Of a stretch of 64,000 nucleotides of DNA, positions 1 through 10,009 are shown piece by piece. How positions within the stretch are numbered: the stretch's first letter is position 1; each line of letters starts with the position of its first letter. Made by a program: the position numbers and the translations under genes. The notes below the pieces were generated by a model, which saw only the letters and a list, made by a program, of their open reading frames with translations, made no database searches and had not been told where the DNA came from. Location of the stretch: positions 5,777 to 69,776 of the forward strand of contig NZ_JOAI01000044.1 of the NCBI RefSeq assembly GCF_000717715.1, read 5' to 3'. Source of the stretch: Streptomyces sp. NRRL B-24484. GTDB lineage: Bacteria > Actinomycetota > Actinomycetes > Streptomycetales > Streptomycetaceae.

Positions 1-170
1 GCGAGGTTGCCGGCCACCCGCAGCGCGTTCCACGTGACGCTGAGGGCGCGGCAACTCCCTTGCAACACAAGGCCCCTAGGCTCGTCGGGCCAGCGGCCGG
101 TACCCGGTACCGCGCCTCCGTTCCCCGTGCGCCCCACCCCGCCGGGCCACTGCCGAGGGGGACTCCCCAC

Positions 171-2066
171 GTGCGTACGCTCAGCAGCATCCGCCACCGG
201 CTCGCCCTGCTGCTCGCCCTTCCGACCGGCGCCCTGGTCCTCCTCGGCGCGGTCGGCACCGCCGCGCAGGCCGGGCGGTTCGCCGACGCCGGGCGGACCG
301 GCGACCGGGTGGCCCTGGTGGTCGCCACCCAGGAGTTCGTCCATCAGCTCCAGCGCGAGCGGGGCCTGACCGCGGGCCTGCTCGGCGGCGAGGAGTCCTT
401 CCGGGCCAGGCTCGGCCCGCAGCGGGAGGCCGCCGACACGGCCCGGCGGGCGCTCGACCGGCAGCTGGCCGCCGATCCGCCCGGCGCGGAGCGGGTGCGC
501 ACGGCGCTCGGTGGTCTGAGCACGCTGGCCGGGCTCCGCGGCCGGGCCGACACCGGCGCCGCCGACCGGGCGGAGGCACTGAGGTTCTACACGGGCGCGG
601 TCACCGCGTTGAACGCGGCCGCCTTCGCCGACCGGGACACCACCGGCGACCGGCGGCTGGCGGACGCGCTCGCCACGGTCGAGGCCCTGGGCCGGGCCAC
701 CGAGGCGGCCGCGCTGGAACGCGGCACGCTCAGCGGCGTGCTCGCGGCGGGCTCGTTCCGGGGCGGCGACTACCCGGCGTTCGTACGGATCACCGCCGAC
801 CGGGGCGCGGCGCTCGCCGACGTGCCGCGCACCGCCCTGCCGGAACGGACCGCCGCACTGGACGCCGCGCTGCGCAGCCCCGCCGCGGTGGCCGCCGCCG
901 GCATGGAGCAGCAGGCCCTGGACGGCTGGGCGGCGACCCGGCTGCCGGTCCGCGCGGACGCCTGGTGGCAGGCGGCGACGGAGCTGGTCGACGGCCTGTA
1001 CGCGGTGCAGTCCCAGGCCGCCGCCGACAGCTCGGCACGGGCCGCGGCGCTGCGTTCGGAGGCGCTGCGGGCCCTGCTGGTGGACGCCGGGCTGGCGCTC
1101 GCCGCGGCCGCCGGCGCCGTCCTGCTCGGGCTGCTCGCGACCCGGTCGATCACCCGGCCGGTGGCGGCGCTCGCCGCGGAGGCCGAGGAGCTGGCCGGGC
1201 GGGTGCTGCCGGAGGCCGTGGAGCGGGCCCGGGCGGGCGGCGGGGCGGCCTCGCCGGGCCGGGCCGCGGCGGCGGGCACCGTGGAGCTGGAAGTGCTGGG
1301 TGCGGCGCTGGACCGGGTCGCGGCGACGGCCGTCCGGCTGGCCGTCGAGCAGTCGGTGCTCCGCCGCAACACCGCGCAGTCGCTGGCCGGCCTGGGCCGG
1401 CGCAACCAGTCGCTGGTGATGCGCCAGCTGGGCCTGCTGTCGGCCCTGGAGCGGAGCGAGCACGACCCGGCGGCGCTGGCGAACCTGTTCGAGCTGGACC
1501 ACCTGGCGACCCGGATGCGCCGCAACGCGGAGAGCCTGCTGGTGCTGGTCGGCGAGGCGAGTCCGCGCCACTGGCCGCAGCCGGTGGCCCTGGGCGACGT
1601 GGTCCGCTCGGCGCTGGGCGAGGTGGAGGACTACCGCCGGGTCGTGCTGCGCCGGGTGGACGGGGTGCTGGTCGACGGCGGTGCGGTCGCGGAGGTGGCG
1701 CACCTGCTGGCCGAGCTGATCGAGAACGCCCTGACCGCCTCGCCGCCGGACACCGACGTGGAGGTGTTCGCCCGGCCGGGCGTGGACGGCTGCCTGGTCG
1801 CGGTGACGGACCACGGGCCGGGCCTGGACGAGTCGGCGCTGGACCGGGCGAACGCCCGGCTGGCCGGCCGGGAGAGCTTCCTGGTGGACGGCGGCGGGCA
1901 GCTCGGCCTCTACGTGGTGGGCCGGCTGGCGGAGCGCCTGGGTGCGGTGGTGCGGCTCTCCCCGGCGCCGGTGCACGGGGTGACGGCGACGGTGGCGCTG
2001 CCTGCGGCGCTGCTGGCGGACGGTGCGCGGCAGGTGCCGGCGGCGGCGGTCGGGGTGGCGGGATGA
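171..2066 (+). CDS. NIT-domain sensor histidine kinase, conservon CvnA-like
   Basis: Membrane histidine kinase of the nitrate/nitrite-sensor type that heads conservon loci in streptomycetes. I start it at the GTG at 171, 8 bases after GAGGGGGA, giving 631 residues; the frame is open back to 60 but that start has no ribosome site. A first membrane helix (about 10-34) precedes an extracellular sensor carrying RERGLTAG, typical of NIT domains (near residue 61). A second helix (about 300-325) and a HAMP-like SITRPV linker follow. The cytoplasmic core has LDHLATRMRRNAESLL (candidate phospho-His region), the N box ELIENA and the G boxes DHGPGLDE and GGQLGLYVVG. Its stop overlaps the next ATG by 4 bases, so the two are co-translated. 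No response regulator is adjacent, as expected for conservons. Family assignment is firm; the sensed ligand is unknown. Confidence 0.88.
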   Translation: MRTLSSIRHRLALLLALPTGALVLLGAVGTAAQAGRFADAGRTGDRVALVVATQEFVHQLQRERGLTAGLLGGEESFRARLGPQREAADTARRALDRQLAADPPGAERVRTALGGLSTLAGLRGRADTGAADRAEALRFYTGAVTALNAAAFADRDTTGDRRLADALATVEALGRATEAAALERGTLSGVLAAGSFRGGDYPAFVRITADRGAALADVPRTALPERTAALDAALRSPAAVAAAGMEQQALDGWAATRLPVRADAWWQAATELVDGLYAVQSQAAADSSARAAALRSEALRALLVDAGLALAAAAGAVLLGLLATRSITRPVAALAAEAEELAGRVLPEAVERARAGGGAASPGRAAAAGTVELEVLGAALDRVAATAVRLAVEQSVLRRNTAQSLAGLGRRNQSLVMRQLGLLSALERSEHDPAALANLFELDHLATRMRRNAESLLVLVGEASPRHWPQPVALGDVVRSALGEVEDYRRVVLRRVDGVLVDGGAVAEVAHLLAELIENALTASPPDTDVEVFARPGVDGCLVAVTDHGPGLDESALDRANARLAGRESFLVDGGGQLGLYVVGRLAERLGAVVRLSPAPVHGVTATVALPAALLADGARQVPAAAVGVAG

Positions 2067-2404
2067 CCGGGTTCGACGCGGGCGAGGTGGTCCGCCCGTT
2101 CGTGATCACCGGCGGCCGGACCCGGCCGGTCTGGGACGAGCTGCGGGTGGAGACGCTGGTGACGGCGCAGCCGGCCGCGCTGGCGGCGCCGCTCGGGTTC
2201 GAGCGGCACCGGATCGTGCAGCTGTGCCAGTACCCGCAGTCGGTGGCGGAGCTGGCGGCGCTGCTGCCGGTGCCGCTGGGGGTGGCCCGGGTGCTGGTCG
2301 CGGACCTGGCGGCGGAGCGGTACGTACGGGTGCACGAGCGGGCGGCGGAGGACGTGTCCGTGGCCCTGTTGGAGCGGATCCGGGACGGCCTGCTGCGGCT
2401 CTGA
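2063..2404 (+). CDS. DUF742 protein, conservon CvnC-like
   Basis: 113-residue protein of the DUF742 family. Signature segments are RPFVITGGRTRP near the N-terminus, a central ERHRIVQLCQYPQSVAEL and the winged-helix-like LPLGVARVLVADLAAE (the first residues of this last segment read VPLGVARV here). In established conservons the order is kinase (A), roadblock protein (B), DUF742 (C), small GTPase (D). Here C follows A directly through an ATGA overlap, and neither B nor D is present downstream. The protein probably links the upstream kinase to a G-protein switch encoded elsewhere, or works in a reduced complex. Ends just before a strong bidirectional hairpin. Confidence 0.85.
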   Translation: MTGFDAGEVVRPFVITGGRTRPVWDELRVETLVTAQPAALAAPLGFERHRIVQLCQYPQSVAELAALLPVPLGVARVLVADLAAERYVRVHERAAEDVSVALLERIRDGLLRL

Positions 2405-2419
2405 GCCCCGGACGTGGTC

Positions 2420-2457
2420 GCGGGCCCCGGGTGCGGCGTCGCGCTCCCGGGGCCCGC
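2420..2457. terminator. Bidirectional terminator hairpin
   Basis: Perfect 12-bp inverted repeat (arms 2420-2431 and 2446-2457) with a 14-base loop, between the stop of the DUF742 gene and the stop of the convergent catalase gene. No U-tract, as usual in GC-rich actinobacteria. Confidence 0.75.
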
Positions 2458-2469
2458 GGGTTCAGGCCG

Positions 2470-3948
2470 TCACTTCTGCTTGCGCAGCTCGCGGACGGCG
2501 TCCTCCAGGCGGCGGCCGTAGTCGGCGTCGGCCCGGCGGAAGTTCTCGACGGCGCGCTCGACGATGTCCTCGCGGTCGGCCGAGACCTTGGCGACGAAGC
2601 CGGCGAGGTTCTCGACGAGGCGCTGCTTGGCGCCGTCGTCCATCAGCCGGTAGAGCGCGCCGGCCTGCACGAAGTCGTCGTCCTCGGCGTGCGAGGGGGC
2701 CTCGTGGTTGCCGGTGGCGCCGGTGACCGGGACGGCGGACCACAGCGGGCGGCCGGTCTGGACGGGGCCGCCGAAGCTGTTCGGCTCGTAGTTCTTCCGG
2801 CGGCCGTGGCGGCCGTCGTAGAGGTGGCCGTCGCGGCCGTTGGTGAGCGCCTCGGTGGCGTGCGGGCGGTTGACCGGCAGGTGGTCGGCGTTGATGCCGA
2901 CGCGGTAGCGGTGGGCGTCCGCGTAGGCGAACAGGCGGCCCTGCAGCATCTTGTCCGGGGACGGGCCGATGCCGGGCACGAAGTGGGCCGGGGAGAAGAC
3001 CGACTGCTCGACCTCGGCGAAGACGTTGTCGGGGTTGCGGTTGAGCTCCAGCGTGCCGAACTCGACGAGCGGGTAGTCGGCGTGCGGCCAGACCTTGGTC
3101 AGGTCGAAGGGGTTGAAGCGGTAGGTCGCGGCGTCGGCGGCGGGCATGATCTGCACGCTGACCGTCCAGCTCGGGAACTCGCCGCGCTCGATGGACTCGC
3201 GCAGGTCGCGCTGGTGGCTGTCCGGGTCCTCGCCGGCGAGCCGGTTGGCCTCGGCCTGGGTGAGGTTCCGGATGCCCTGGTCGGTCTTGAAGTGGTACTT
3301 GACCCAGAAGTGCTCGCCGGCCTCGTTCTGCCACTGGTAGGTGTGCGAGCCGAAGCCGTCCATGTGCCGGTAGGAGGCCGGGATGCCGCGGTCGCCGAAG
3401 AGCCAGGTCACCTGGTGGGTGGACTCGGGCGACAGGCCCCAGAAGTCCCAGACGTTGTCCGCCTCCTGCGAGCCGGTGTACGGGTCGCGCTTCTGGGTGT
3501 GGATGAAGTCGGGGAACTTGATGGCGTCCTTGATGAAGAAGACCGGGGTGTTGTTGCCGACCAGGTCGTAGTTGCCCTCCTCGGTGTAGAACTTCAGCGC
3601 GAAGCCGCGCGGGTCGCGCACCGCGTCCGCCGCGCCGAGGTTGCCGGCCACCGTGGAGAACCGGAGGAAGGTCTCCGTCCGCTTGCCGACCTCGGAGAGG
3701 AAGGCCGCCCGGGTCCAGGGGGTGACGTCGGCGGTCACCGTGAAGGTGCCGTAGGCGCCGGCGCCGCGAGCGTGCACCACGCGCTCCGGGATGCGCTCGC
3801 GGTTGAAGTGGGCGAGCTTCTCGAACAGCAGCTGGTCCTGGATGAGGGCCGGGCCGCCGATGCCGGCCGTCTCGGTGTTCTGGTTGTCGGCCACCGGAGC
3901 ACCGGACTCCGTGGTGAGGGTGGGCCGCAGCTCGTCCTGGGTGGTCAT
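2470..3948 (-). CDS. katA: Monofunctional haem catalase
   Basis: Catalase (2 H2O2 to 2 H2O + O2), cytoplasmic, 492 residues, the length of small-subunit clade-3 catalases. The distal His is in [12 protein letters not shown], the catalytic Asn region is [14 protein letters not shown], and the proximal haem-ligand Tyr is in [14 protein letters not shown]. The start chosen is the ATG at 3948, with GAAGGA 8 bases upstream; the frame extends further upstream across the promoter and into the divergent gene, which is not credible. It is divergent from a Fur-family regulator, and an 8-bp palindrome lies exactly between its -35 and -10, so repression relieved by peroxide is the likely control. This matches the known catA/catR arrangement in Streptomyces. 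Confidence 0.96.
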   Translation of the reverse strand: MTTQDELRPTLTTESGAPVADNQNTETAGIGGPALIQDQLLFEKLAHFNRERIPERVVHARGAGAYGTFTVTADVTPWTRAAFLSEVGKRTETFLRFSTVAGNLGAADAVRDPRGFALKFYTEEGNYDLVGNNTPVFFIKDAIKFPDFIHTQKRDPYTGSQEADNVWDFWGLSPESTHQVTWLFGDRGIPASYRHMDGFGSHTYQWQNEAGEHFWVKYHFKTDQGIRNLTQAEANRLAGEDPDSHQRDLRESIERGEFPSWTVSVQIMPAADAATYRFNPFDLTKVWPHADYPLVEFGTLELNRNPDNVFAEVEQSVFSPAHFVPGIGPSPDKMLQGRLFAYADAHRYRVGINADHLPVNRPHATEALTNGRDGHLYDGRHGRRKNYEPNSFGGPVQTGRPLWSAVPVTGATGNHEAPSHAEDDDFVQAGALYRLMDDGAKQRLVENLAGFVAKVSADREDIVERAVENFRRADADYGRRLEDAVRELRKQK

Positions 3949-3986
3949 GGGGAGGGTCCTTCGGTCGTCCGGTCGTATCGGAGCCG

Positions 3987-4014
3987 ATCCTAACTTGGAC
4001 TCAGTCCAAGTCAA
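3987..4014 (-). promoter_or_regulatory. katA promoter with CatR-type palindromic operator
   Basis: On the minus strand, TTGACT (4014-4009), a 16-base spacer and TAGGAT (3992-3987) form a vegetative-type promoter for the catalase gene. The spacer holds a perfect inverted repeat ACTTGGAC-TCA-GTCCAAGT (3993-4011). Its position between -35 and -10 and beside a Fur-family gene makes it the probable CatR/PerR operator. Confidence 0.8.
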
Positions 4015-4053
4015 CACTGGAACCAATTCGAGAACGTGCCTTACTCTGGCTCC

Positions 4054-4470
4054 ATGAGCGACCTGCTGGAACGACTCCGGGGACGCGGCTGGCGACTGAC
4101 CTCGCAGCGCCGCGCGGTCGCGGAGGTGCTCGAAGGCGACCACGTCCACCTGACGGCGGACGAGGTGCACGCCCGCGCGGTGGCGAGACTCCCGGAGATC
4201 TCCAGGGCCACCGTGTACAACACGCTCGGCGAACTGGTCTCGCTCGGCGAGATCCTGGAGGTCTCCACCGACGGCCGGGCCAAGCGGTACGACCCCAATG
4301 CGCACGAGGCCCACCAGCACCTGGTCTGCTCGGGCTGCGGCACCGTGCGCGACGTCCGCCCGGAGGGCGACCCGATGGCCGCCCTCCCCTCCGCGGAACG
4401 CTTCGGCTTCACCCTGACCGGCGCCGAGATCACCTACCGCGGGCTCTGCCCGGACTGCTCGCCCGCCTGA
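4054..4470 (+). CDS. catR: Fur-family peroxide-responsive repressor (CatR/PerR-like)
   Basis: 138-residue Fur-family regulator. An N-terminal winged helix contains [11 protein letters not shown] and the recognition segment [13 protein letters not shown]; the C-terminal part has the metal-binding [12 protein letters not shown] segment and a second Cys pair CPDC, giving the two CxxC structural zinc site of this family. The ATG at 4054 has no Shine-Dalgarno sequence, but TACTCT (4042-4047) lies 6 bases before it, so the mRNA may be leaderless. Divergent from the catalase with the palindrome between them, so it most likely represses katA and itself until H2O2 oxidises it. It ends 15 bases from the convergent Sel1-repeat gene. 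Confidence 0.92.
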   Translation: MSDLLERLRGRGWRLTSQRRAVAEVLEGDHVHLTADEVHARAVARLPEISRATVYNTLGELVSLGEILEVSTDGRAKRYDPNAHEAHQHLVCSGCGTVRDVRPEGDPMAALPSAERFGFTLTGAEITYRGLCPDCSPA

Positions 4471-4485
4471 GCCCCGCCCCGCGCG

Positions 4486-6411
4486 CTACGCGCTCAGCTC
4501 CGCGCTCAGCGCACCGAGCAGCCGCGCCGCCCGCTCGGCCACCTCGGCCGGGCCGGACTCGGCGGCCCGCCGGCACCAGTTCTCCGCCTGCACCGGCTCG
4601 CCGCGCCGCAGCGCCAGCAGCGCGAGGCGCAGCGCCGCCCGCCCGTGCCCCGCGTCGGCGGCCCGGGTGTACCAGAGCACGGCCTCGCTCTCGCCGTCGT
4701 GGCGGGCCAGCAGCAGGCCGAGGTTGAAGGCGGCGCTGCGGCTGCCGGCCTCGGCGGCCCGGCGGTACCAGTGCTCGGCGGTCTGCAGTTCGCCGCGTTC
4801 GGCGGCGCGCACACCCATCCGCACCTGGGCCCGGCGGTGGTCGGCCTCGGCCGCCACCGTGTACCAGTGCTCGACCTCCGCGTCGGCGTCGCCGCGCCGC
4901 TCCAGCACCGCGGCCAGCCGGAAGGCGCCCTCGGCGGAGCCGCCGGCCGCCGCCTGCCGGTAGCGCTCCAGCGCCCCGGTCGCGTTGCCGCGCTGCTCGT
5001 GGACGACGGCGAGCTGCAGGGCGGCCTCGCCGTGCCCCTCGGCCGCGGCCCGCGCGTACCACTCGTGGGCCTGCGGGAGTTCGCCGCGGCCGGCGTGCAG
5101 CACGCCGAGGTTGAAGGCGCCGTCGACGCTGCCGGCCTCGGCGGCCTTGGAGAACCACGGCTCCGCGCCGGACTCGTCGCCGCGCTGCAGCAGCACCACG
5201 GCCAGCGCGTTGCAGGCCTCCCGGTGGCCGGCGTACGCGGCCTTGCGGTACCACTGCTCGGCCTGGGTCCCGCGGCCCGTTCCGGCGCAGAGCAGGCCGA
5301 GGTTGAAGGCGCCGTTGTGGTCGCCGGCGTCCAGGGCGGCGCGGTACCAGCGCTCCGCCTCGGCGGCCTCGCCGCGGCCGGCGTGCAGCGCGCCGAGGGC
5401 GTTGGCGGCGTTGCCGTCGCCGGCCTCGGCGGCCTCCTGCCACCACTCGGCGGCGGCCGCGAGGTCGCCCGCGTCGCGCAGCAGGAAGCCGAGCGCGCAG
5501 GCCGCGCGGGGCTCGCCGTTCTGCGCGGACTGCCGGTACCAGCGGGCCGCCTCGTCGAGTTCGCGGCGCTCCTCCAGCAGCACGCCGAGCCGCAGCGCGG
5601 CGCGGGCGTGGCTGCGCGCGGCGGCGGTGCGGTACCAGGTCTCGGCGGTGTCCTTGTCGCCGGCGGCCTCGCGCATCCGGGCGAGCCGGTACGCGGCCTC
5701 GCGGTGGCCGGCGTCGGCGGACACCTTGAACCAGCGCTCGGCGCGGACGTCGCGCCGATGCTCCATCAGGTCGCCCAGGGCGTAGGCCCCGAGCGGGTGG
5801 CCGTGCTCGGCGGCGAAGTGCAGCCAGTACTCGGCGGCCTCCTCCTCGCCCTGGTCGCGCAGCTGGAGGCCGAGCGCGTGGGCGGCCGGCGCGGAGCCTG
5901 CGACGGCGGCCTGCCGCCACCACTGGGCGGCCTCGGCCCGGTGGCCGCGCTGGTGCAGCAGCACGCCGAGGTTGTTGGCGGCGGCGCGCAGCCCGGCCGC
6001 GGCGGCGGCGCGCAGGTACGGTTCGGCGTCCTCCAGGTCGCCGCGGCGCAGCAGCATCGCGCCGAGCTGGCTGGCGGCGCCCGGGTCGCCGGCGTCCGCG
6101 GCGGAGCGGTGGCGGCCCTCCAGGGCGGCCTGTTCGCGGGCGGCGAGGGCGGTCTCGAAGCTGGCGGCGTCCTCCGGTTCGCCGGCGGGCTCGTCGTCCG
6201 TGGCGGCCGGGTAGCGGCCGACGGCGTCGACGAGTTGCTGGGCGGAGATCCGGACCAGGCTCTCGGGTCCGTAGCTGCGCTGGGCCGGGAGGCCCTGCTG
6301 GGTGTCCTCGGCGGACTCCGCCCAGGCGTCGGTGTCGGCCTCGGTGTGCGCCCGGGGCGCGGCGGCCGGTGCGGGCCTCGCCCCGGTGTCGTTCCTACCG
6401 ATCAGCTTCAT
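4486..6411 (-). CDS. Sel1/TPR-like repeat protein
   Basis: 641-residue cytoplasmic repeat protein with no signal peptide or membrane helix. After about 130 low-complexity residues it consists of about 16 tandem Sel1-like units of 32-36 residues, each with the pattern AAEAG..xAAxxLGxLLxxRG..xxAExWYRx, and a partial seventeenth unit at the end. Such solenoids act as protein-binding scaffolds; the partner is unknown. The ATG at 6411 (MKLIGRND) is chosen because GGGAG lies 5-6 bases upstream; another ATG at 6444 has no such site. Convergent with catR and probably monocistronic. Confidence 0.82.
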   Translation of the reverse strand: MKLIGRNDTGARPAPAAAPRAHTEADTDAWAESAEDTQQGLPAQRSYGPESLVRISAQQLVDAVGRYPAATDDEPAGEPEDAASFETALAAREQAALEGRHRSAADAGDPGAASQLGAMLLRRGDLEDAEPYLRAAAAAGLRAAANNLGVLLHQRGHRAEAAQWWRQAAVAGSAPAAHALGLQLRDQGEEEAAEYWLHFAAEHGHPLGAYALGDLMEHRRDVRAERWFKVSADAGHREAAYRLARMREAAGDKDTAETWYRTAAARSHARAALRLGVLLEERRELDEAARWYRQSAQNGEPRAACALGFLLRDAGDLAAAAEWWQEAAEAGDGNAANALGALHAGRGEAAEAERWYRAALDAGDHNGAFNLGLLCAGTGRGTQAEQWYRKAAYAGHREACNALAVVLLQRGDESGAEPWFSKAAEAGSVDGAFNLGVLHAGRGELPQAHEWYARAAAEGHGEAALQLAVVHEQRGNATGALERYRQAAAGGSAEGAFRLAAVLERRGDADAEVEHWYTVAAEADHRRAQVRMGVRAAERGELQTAEHWYRRAAEAGSRSAAFNLGLLLARHDGESEAVLWYTRAADAGHGRAALRLALLALRRGEPVQAENWCRRAAESGPAEVAERAARLLGALSAELSA

Positions 6412-6739
6412 GCCGGCTCCCGCTCCCCCAGAGTGCTGCGGCATCCGCCGGGGGCGCCGTGTCGGCGGCCGCCGCCCCCTGCCGGTCCGAAAGGGTGTCG
6501 GTCCGAAAAGGAGTCAACAGCCGTTCGGCTTCCCCCGTGTGGTCCATCGTCGCATCACCCGGAACCCGCGTACACCTGCCCCGGACCACGTCTGGGCGGA
6601 GCGGGCCGAAGCTTGCGGGAGTGCTCCAGCGCTTTGTCGATTTCCCGACATCGGGCCGCACAAACCCCGGCAGCGACGACGGGGCCGGGGCGGCCGACTC
6701 GATACTACCGGAGCCGGCCCCCTCTTGATCGGAAAACGC

Positions 6740-6783
6740 CAGGGCCCGGAGCGCCAGATTGCTCTGGCGGACTCCGGGCCCTG
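6740..6783 (-). terminator. Terminator of the initiator tRNA gene
   Basis: 11-bp outer stem (6740-6750 with 6773-6783) enclosing a 6-bp inner stem (6752-6757 with 6764-6769). On the minus strand it is followed by a TTTT run (6737-6734). It lies 8 bases beyond the 3' end of the tRNA. Confidence 0.8.
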
Positions 6784-6791
6784 ATCTTGAG

Positions 6792-6865
6792 TAGCGGGGA
6801 CAGGATTTGAACCTGCGACCTCTGGGTTATGAGCCCAGCGAGCTACCGAGCTGCTCCACCCCGCG
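6792..6865 (-). tRNA. Initiator tRNA-fMet (CAT)
   Basis: 74-nucleotide cloverleaf on the minus strand with anticodon CAT. Initiator features are visible: the first base C is unpaired with U at position 72, three consecutive G:C pairs close the anticodon stem (CTGGG/CCCAG), and the TPsiC arm has GGTTCAAATCC. The 3' CCA is not encoded (CTC follows the discriminator A). Confidence 0.97.
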
Positions 6866-6922
6866 TCGGTGAAGAAACCATAGCACGGACGCGGGGTGGA
6901 CCAACAAATCGGTTCTCGCAGC

Positions 6923-9832
6923 TCAGGGCGTGGCCGAGGCCGAGGGCGAGGGCGACGCGGACGGTGCCGGGCTCGCCGGGCCGCTGCCGGGCTGCGCCTT
7001 GGCTGCCCGGTCCAGCGCCTCCTGGAGCGCCTTCTGCGCCTGCCCGTACGCCGCCCAGTCGCCGGCCTTCAGCGCGGCCTGACCGTCGGTGAAGGCCTTC
7101 TGGGCGTCCTGCAGCGCCTTCTGCAGATCCGGGGAGGCCCCGGTGCCGGGTGCGGTGGGAGCGGGGGTGGTCGGCGTGGTGGGGGCGGTCGGGGTGGCCG
7201 TCGCGCTGCCGGACGCGCCGGGCAGCACGGCGGCGAGCGCCTTCGCCAGGTTGTCCTCCAGGGCCACCTTGTCGCCGTAGACCGCCAGCACCTTCTGCAG
7301 CACCGGCGCCTTGGCGCCGCGGCCGAGCAGGTACACCGGCTCGATGTTGAGCAGGCCGCCGCCGACCGGCAGGGTCAGCAGGTTGCCGTACTCGATGTCG
7401 GAGTCGCTGCCGGTCTTCAGCAGGGTGAGCTGGTTGGCCACCGCCTTCTCGGAGTTGAACTTCGCCTGGGTCAGCTTCGGCCCGAGCGCGCCCGATCCGG
7501 CCGGGATCTTGAGCACCCGGATCTTGCCGTACTCCGGCCCCGGGTCCGCGCCGACGGCCATGAACGCCGCCAGGTTGTCGCGGCCGCCCGGCACGAAGCT
7601 GCTGGAGAGCGAGAAGCTAGCCGAGGGGGCGCCGGGCATCTTCAGCGTCAGGTAGTACGGCGGCTGGACCTCGCCGGTGTTGGTGGTGGGGTCGAGCGGC
7701 ACCTGCCAGATGTCCGTGCCGTTGAAGAACGCGTCGGCGTCGGTCATGTGGTACTGGCCGAGCAGGTCGCGCTGCACCTTGAACAGGTCCTGCGGGTAGC
7801 GCAGGTGCGGCATCAGCGCGGCCGGGATCGCCGAACGGGCCTTGACCGTGCCGGGGAAGGCCTTCATCCAGGTCTTCAGCACCGGGTCGCTCTCGTCCCA
7901 CTGGTACAGCGTCACCTCGCCGGTGTACGCGTCGACCGTGGCCTTCACCGAGTTGCGGATGTAGTTGACCGTGTTGACCGCGGTCAGGGTGCGGCCGCGC
8001 TGGTCGGTCAGCGAGTCCTTGGTCGACTCGCCCAGGGTGGTCTTGGAGGAGAACGGGTAGCCGTCCGAGGTGGTGTAGCCGTCCAGCACCCAGACCAGCT
8101 TGCCGTCCTGCACCACCGGGTACGGGTCGGCGTCGATCGACAGCCACGGCGCGACCTTCTCCACCCGCTCCTTGGGCGTGCGGTCGTAGATCACCCGGGC
8201 GCCGTCGGTGATCGCCCCCGAGTAGAGGATCTGCGGCTCGGAGAACTTCATCGCGTACGCGGCCCGGGTCAGCGGGTTGTCCAGCGAGACGCCGCTGCCG
8301 CCGTCGTAGGTGAAGGTCTGGTCGGCGCCGCTCTCGGAGGTGTAGTCGATCTCCTGGTTGCTGCCGCCGACGATGGAGTACGTGCGGCTCTTCTCGCCGT
8401 AGTAGACCCGCTGGCGGTAGTCGCCGAAGGTGCCGTCGGTGGGCAGGCCGGACTGCGTGTAGACCGGGTTGCCGTTGCCGTCGACCTGGTTGCCCTTGGC
8501 GGCGACGACGCCGTAGCCGTGGGTGTACTTGAAGTGGTCGTTGATCCAGTTGCGCTGCTGGACGCCCGCGAGGTCGAGCTCGCGGACGCCGAGCACGGTG
8601 TCCTGGTTGCCGTACCGGTCGACGTCCAGCGTCCGCGGGAAGGCGTAGTACTTGCGCAGCGCCTCGTTCTGCTGGAACGTCGGCGCGACCACGTTCGGGT
8701 CGAGCAGGCGGATGTCCGCGATCGTCTGCGCGTCCGGCGCGGCGGCGCCCGCCTTGGCGGGGTCCTTCGGGTCGTACTGCTGGGTCTCGGCGTCCGCGAT
8801 GCCGTAGGCCTTGCGGGTCGCGTCGATGTTCTTCTGGATGTACGGCGTCTCCTTGGCCTGCTCGTTCGGCTTGACCTGGAACTGCTGCACGATCGCCGGG
8901 TACACCCCGCCGATCAGCACCGCGGAGAGCGCCATCAGGCCGAAGCCGATCAGCGCCGGCGCCCAGGTGCGGCGGATCGGCGTCAGGAAGAAGAGCAGCG
9001 CGCAGATGACGGCGACGAAGAACAGGATGGTCTTGGCCGGCAGGAAGGCGTTGGCGTCCACGTAGCGCAGACCCGTCCAGCCGTCCACGCCCTTGTAGGC
9101 ACCGGACTTGACCGCCAGGCCGTACCGGTCCAGCCAGTAGGCGACGGCCTTCAGCAGCACGAACACGCCGAACAGCACGGCGAGGTGGCCCTGCGCACCG
9201 CGGCTGGCCCGGCGGCCCGGGCCCTGCAGGCGCAGGCCGCCGTACAGGTAGTGCACCAGCACCGAGGCCATCAGCGAGACGATCACCGCGCTGAAGGCGA
9301 AGCCCAGCAGGAACTCGTACCAGGGCAGGTCGAAGGCGTAGAAGGCGACGTCCCGGTGGAACTGCGGGTCCTTCACGCCGAACGGCGTCCGGTTGGTCCA
9401 CAGCAGCCAGGTGCGCCACTGCCCGGAGGCCGCGGTGCCGGCGACCAGACCGACCAGCAGGGCGACCGCGACCAGCAGCCACTTCTTGTACGGGGCCACG
9501 CCCGCCCGGTAGCGGTCCAGGCTCTGCTGCTCGACCGACATCGCGGCCAGCGGCGGCCGCAACCGGTGCGCCAGCCAGACGTTGAGGCCGACCACCACGG
9601 CCATCAGCAGGCCGAAGACGGCGAACAGCCCGGCCTTCGTCCGCAGCTGGGTGGTGAAGACCGTGGCGTAGTCGACCGATTTGAACCACAGCCAGTCCGT
9701 CCAGAAGCCGGACACCAGCGCGAACAGCAGGAACAGCACGGCGAGCACGCCCGCCGTCAGCAGCAGGACCCTGGTGCGCCGCGAGGGCGGGCCGACTCTG
9801 GCGCGGAAGCCCGGCTCCGGGCGGTCCGGCAT
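6923..9832 (-). CDS. UPF0182 family integral membrane protein
   Basis: 969-residue protein of the UPF0182 family (mycobacterial Rv3193c type). The first 340 residues hold about seven hydrophobic helices and family signatures [13 protein letters not shown] and [11 protein letters not shown]; a very large, mainly extracytoplasmic region follows, ending in a low-complexity tail rich in Ala, Pro, Thr and Ser. The start at 9832 (MPDRPEPG) matches the usual N-terminus of streptomycete homologues as I remember them; the frame is open 21 codons further upstream. The ribosome site is weak. Divergent from the PPA1309 gene. Its function is unestablished; it is conserved next to YlbL proteases in actinobacteria. 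Confidence 0.9.
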   Translation of the reverse strand: MPDRPEPGFRARVGPPSRRTRVLLLTAGVLAVLFLLFALVSGFWTDWLWFKSVDYATVFTTQLRTKAGLFAVFGLLMAVVVGLNVWLAHRLRPPLAAMSVEQQSLDRYRAGVAPYKKWLLVAVALLVGLVAGTAASGQWRTWLLWTNRTPFGVKDPQFHRDVAFYAFDLPWYEFLLGFAFSAVIVSLMASVLVHYLYGGLRLQGPGRRASRGAQGHLAVLFGVFVLLKAVAYWLDRYGLAVKSGAYKGVDGWTGLRYVDANAFLPAKTILFFVAVICALLFFLTPIRRTWAPALIGFGLMALSAVLIGGVYPAIVQQFQVKPNEQAKETPYIQKNIDATRKAYGIADAETQQYDPKDPAKAGAAAPDAQTIADIRLLDPNVVAPTFQQNEALRKYYAFPRTLDVDRYGNQDTVLGVRELDLAGVQQRNWINDHFKYTHGYGVVAAKGNQVDGNGNPVYTQSGLPTDGTFGDYRQRVYYGEKSRTYSIVGGSNQEIDYTSESGADQTFTYDGGSGVSLDNPLTRAAYAMKFSEPQILYSGAITDGARVIYDRTPKERVEKVAPWLSIDADPYPVVQDGKLVWVLDGYTTSDGYPFSSKTTLGESTKDSLTDQRGRTLTAVNTVNYIRNSVKATVDAYTGEVTLYQWDESDPVLKTWMKAFPGTVKARSAIPAALMPHLRYPQDLFKVQRDLLGQYHMTDADAFFNGTDIWQVPLDPTTNTGEVQPPYYLTLKMPGAPSASFSLSSSFVPGGRDNLAAFMAVGADPGPEYGKIRVLKIPAGSGALGPKLTQAKFNSEKAVANQLTLLKTGSDSDIEYGNLLTLPVGGGLLNIEPVYLLGRGAKAPVLQKVLAVYGDKVALEDNLAKALAAVLPGASGSATATPTAPTTPTTPAPTAPGTGASPDLQKALQDAQKAFTDGQAALKAGDWAAYGQAQKALQEALDRAAKAQPGSGPASPAPSASPSPSASATP

Positions 9833-10009
9833 CTGGAAAACCAAGGTGGCACCTCTGCTGTGTCGTGAACGTGGTCGGATCGGTCCTCTGTGCAACTTAG
9901 ACCGTCTTCACCTGAGTTCCCGCCGGGCCGCCCGCCGGCCCTCCCGAGACCCGACCGTTACCGGGCCCGGAGGGGCCTCGGGGCACCGCGGACGTGTGAG
10001 GATTGGGGC

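Noticed and set aside
4486..6411. Repeat pattern considered as a CRISPR or DNA-level tandem array
   Set aside because: Periodicity of about 96-108 bases follows the 32-36-residue Sel1 protein repeat and the DNA copies are diverged.
6896..9868. 990-codon plus-strand frame opposite the UPF0182 gene
   Set aside because: Antisense shadow of a GC-rich gene: Val/Arg/Gly/Leu/His-rich composition, no ribosome site, no domain, while the minus strand encodes a clear UPF0182 protein.
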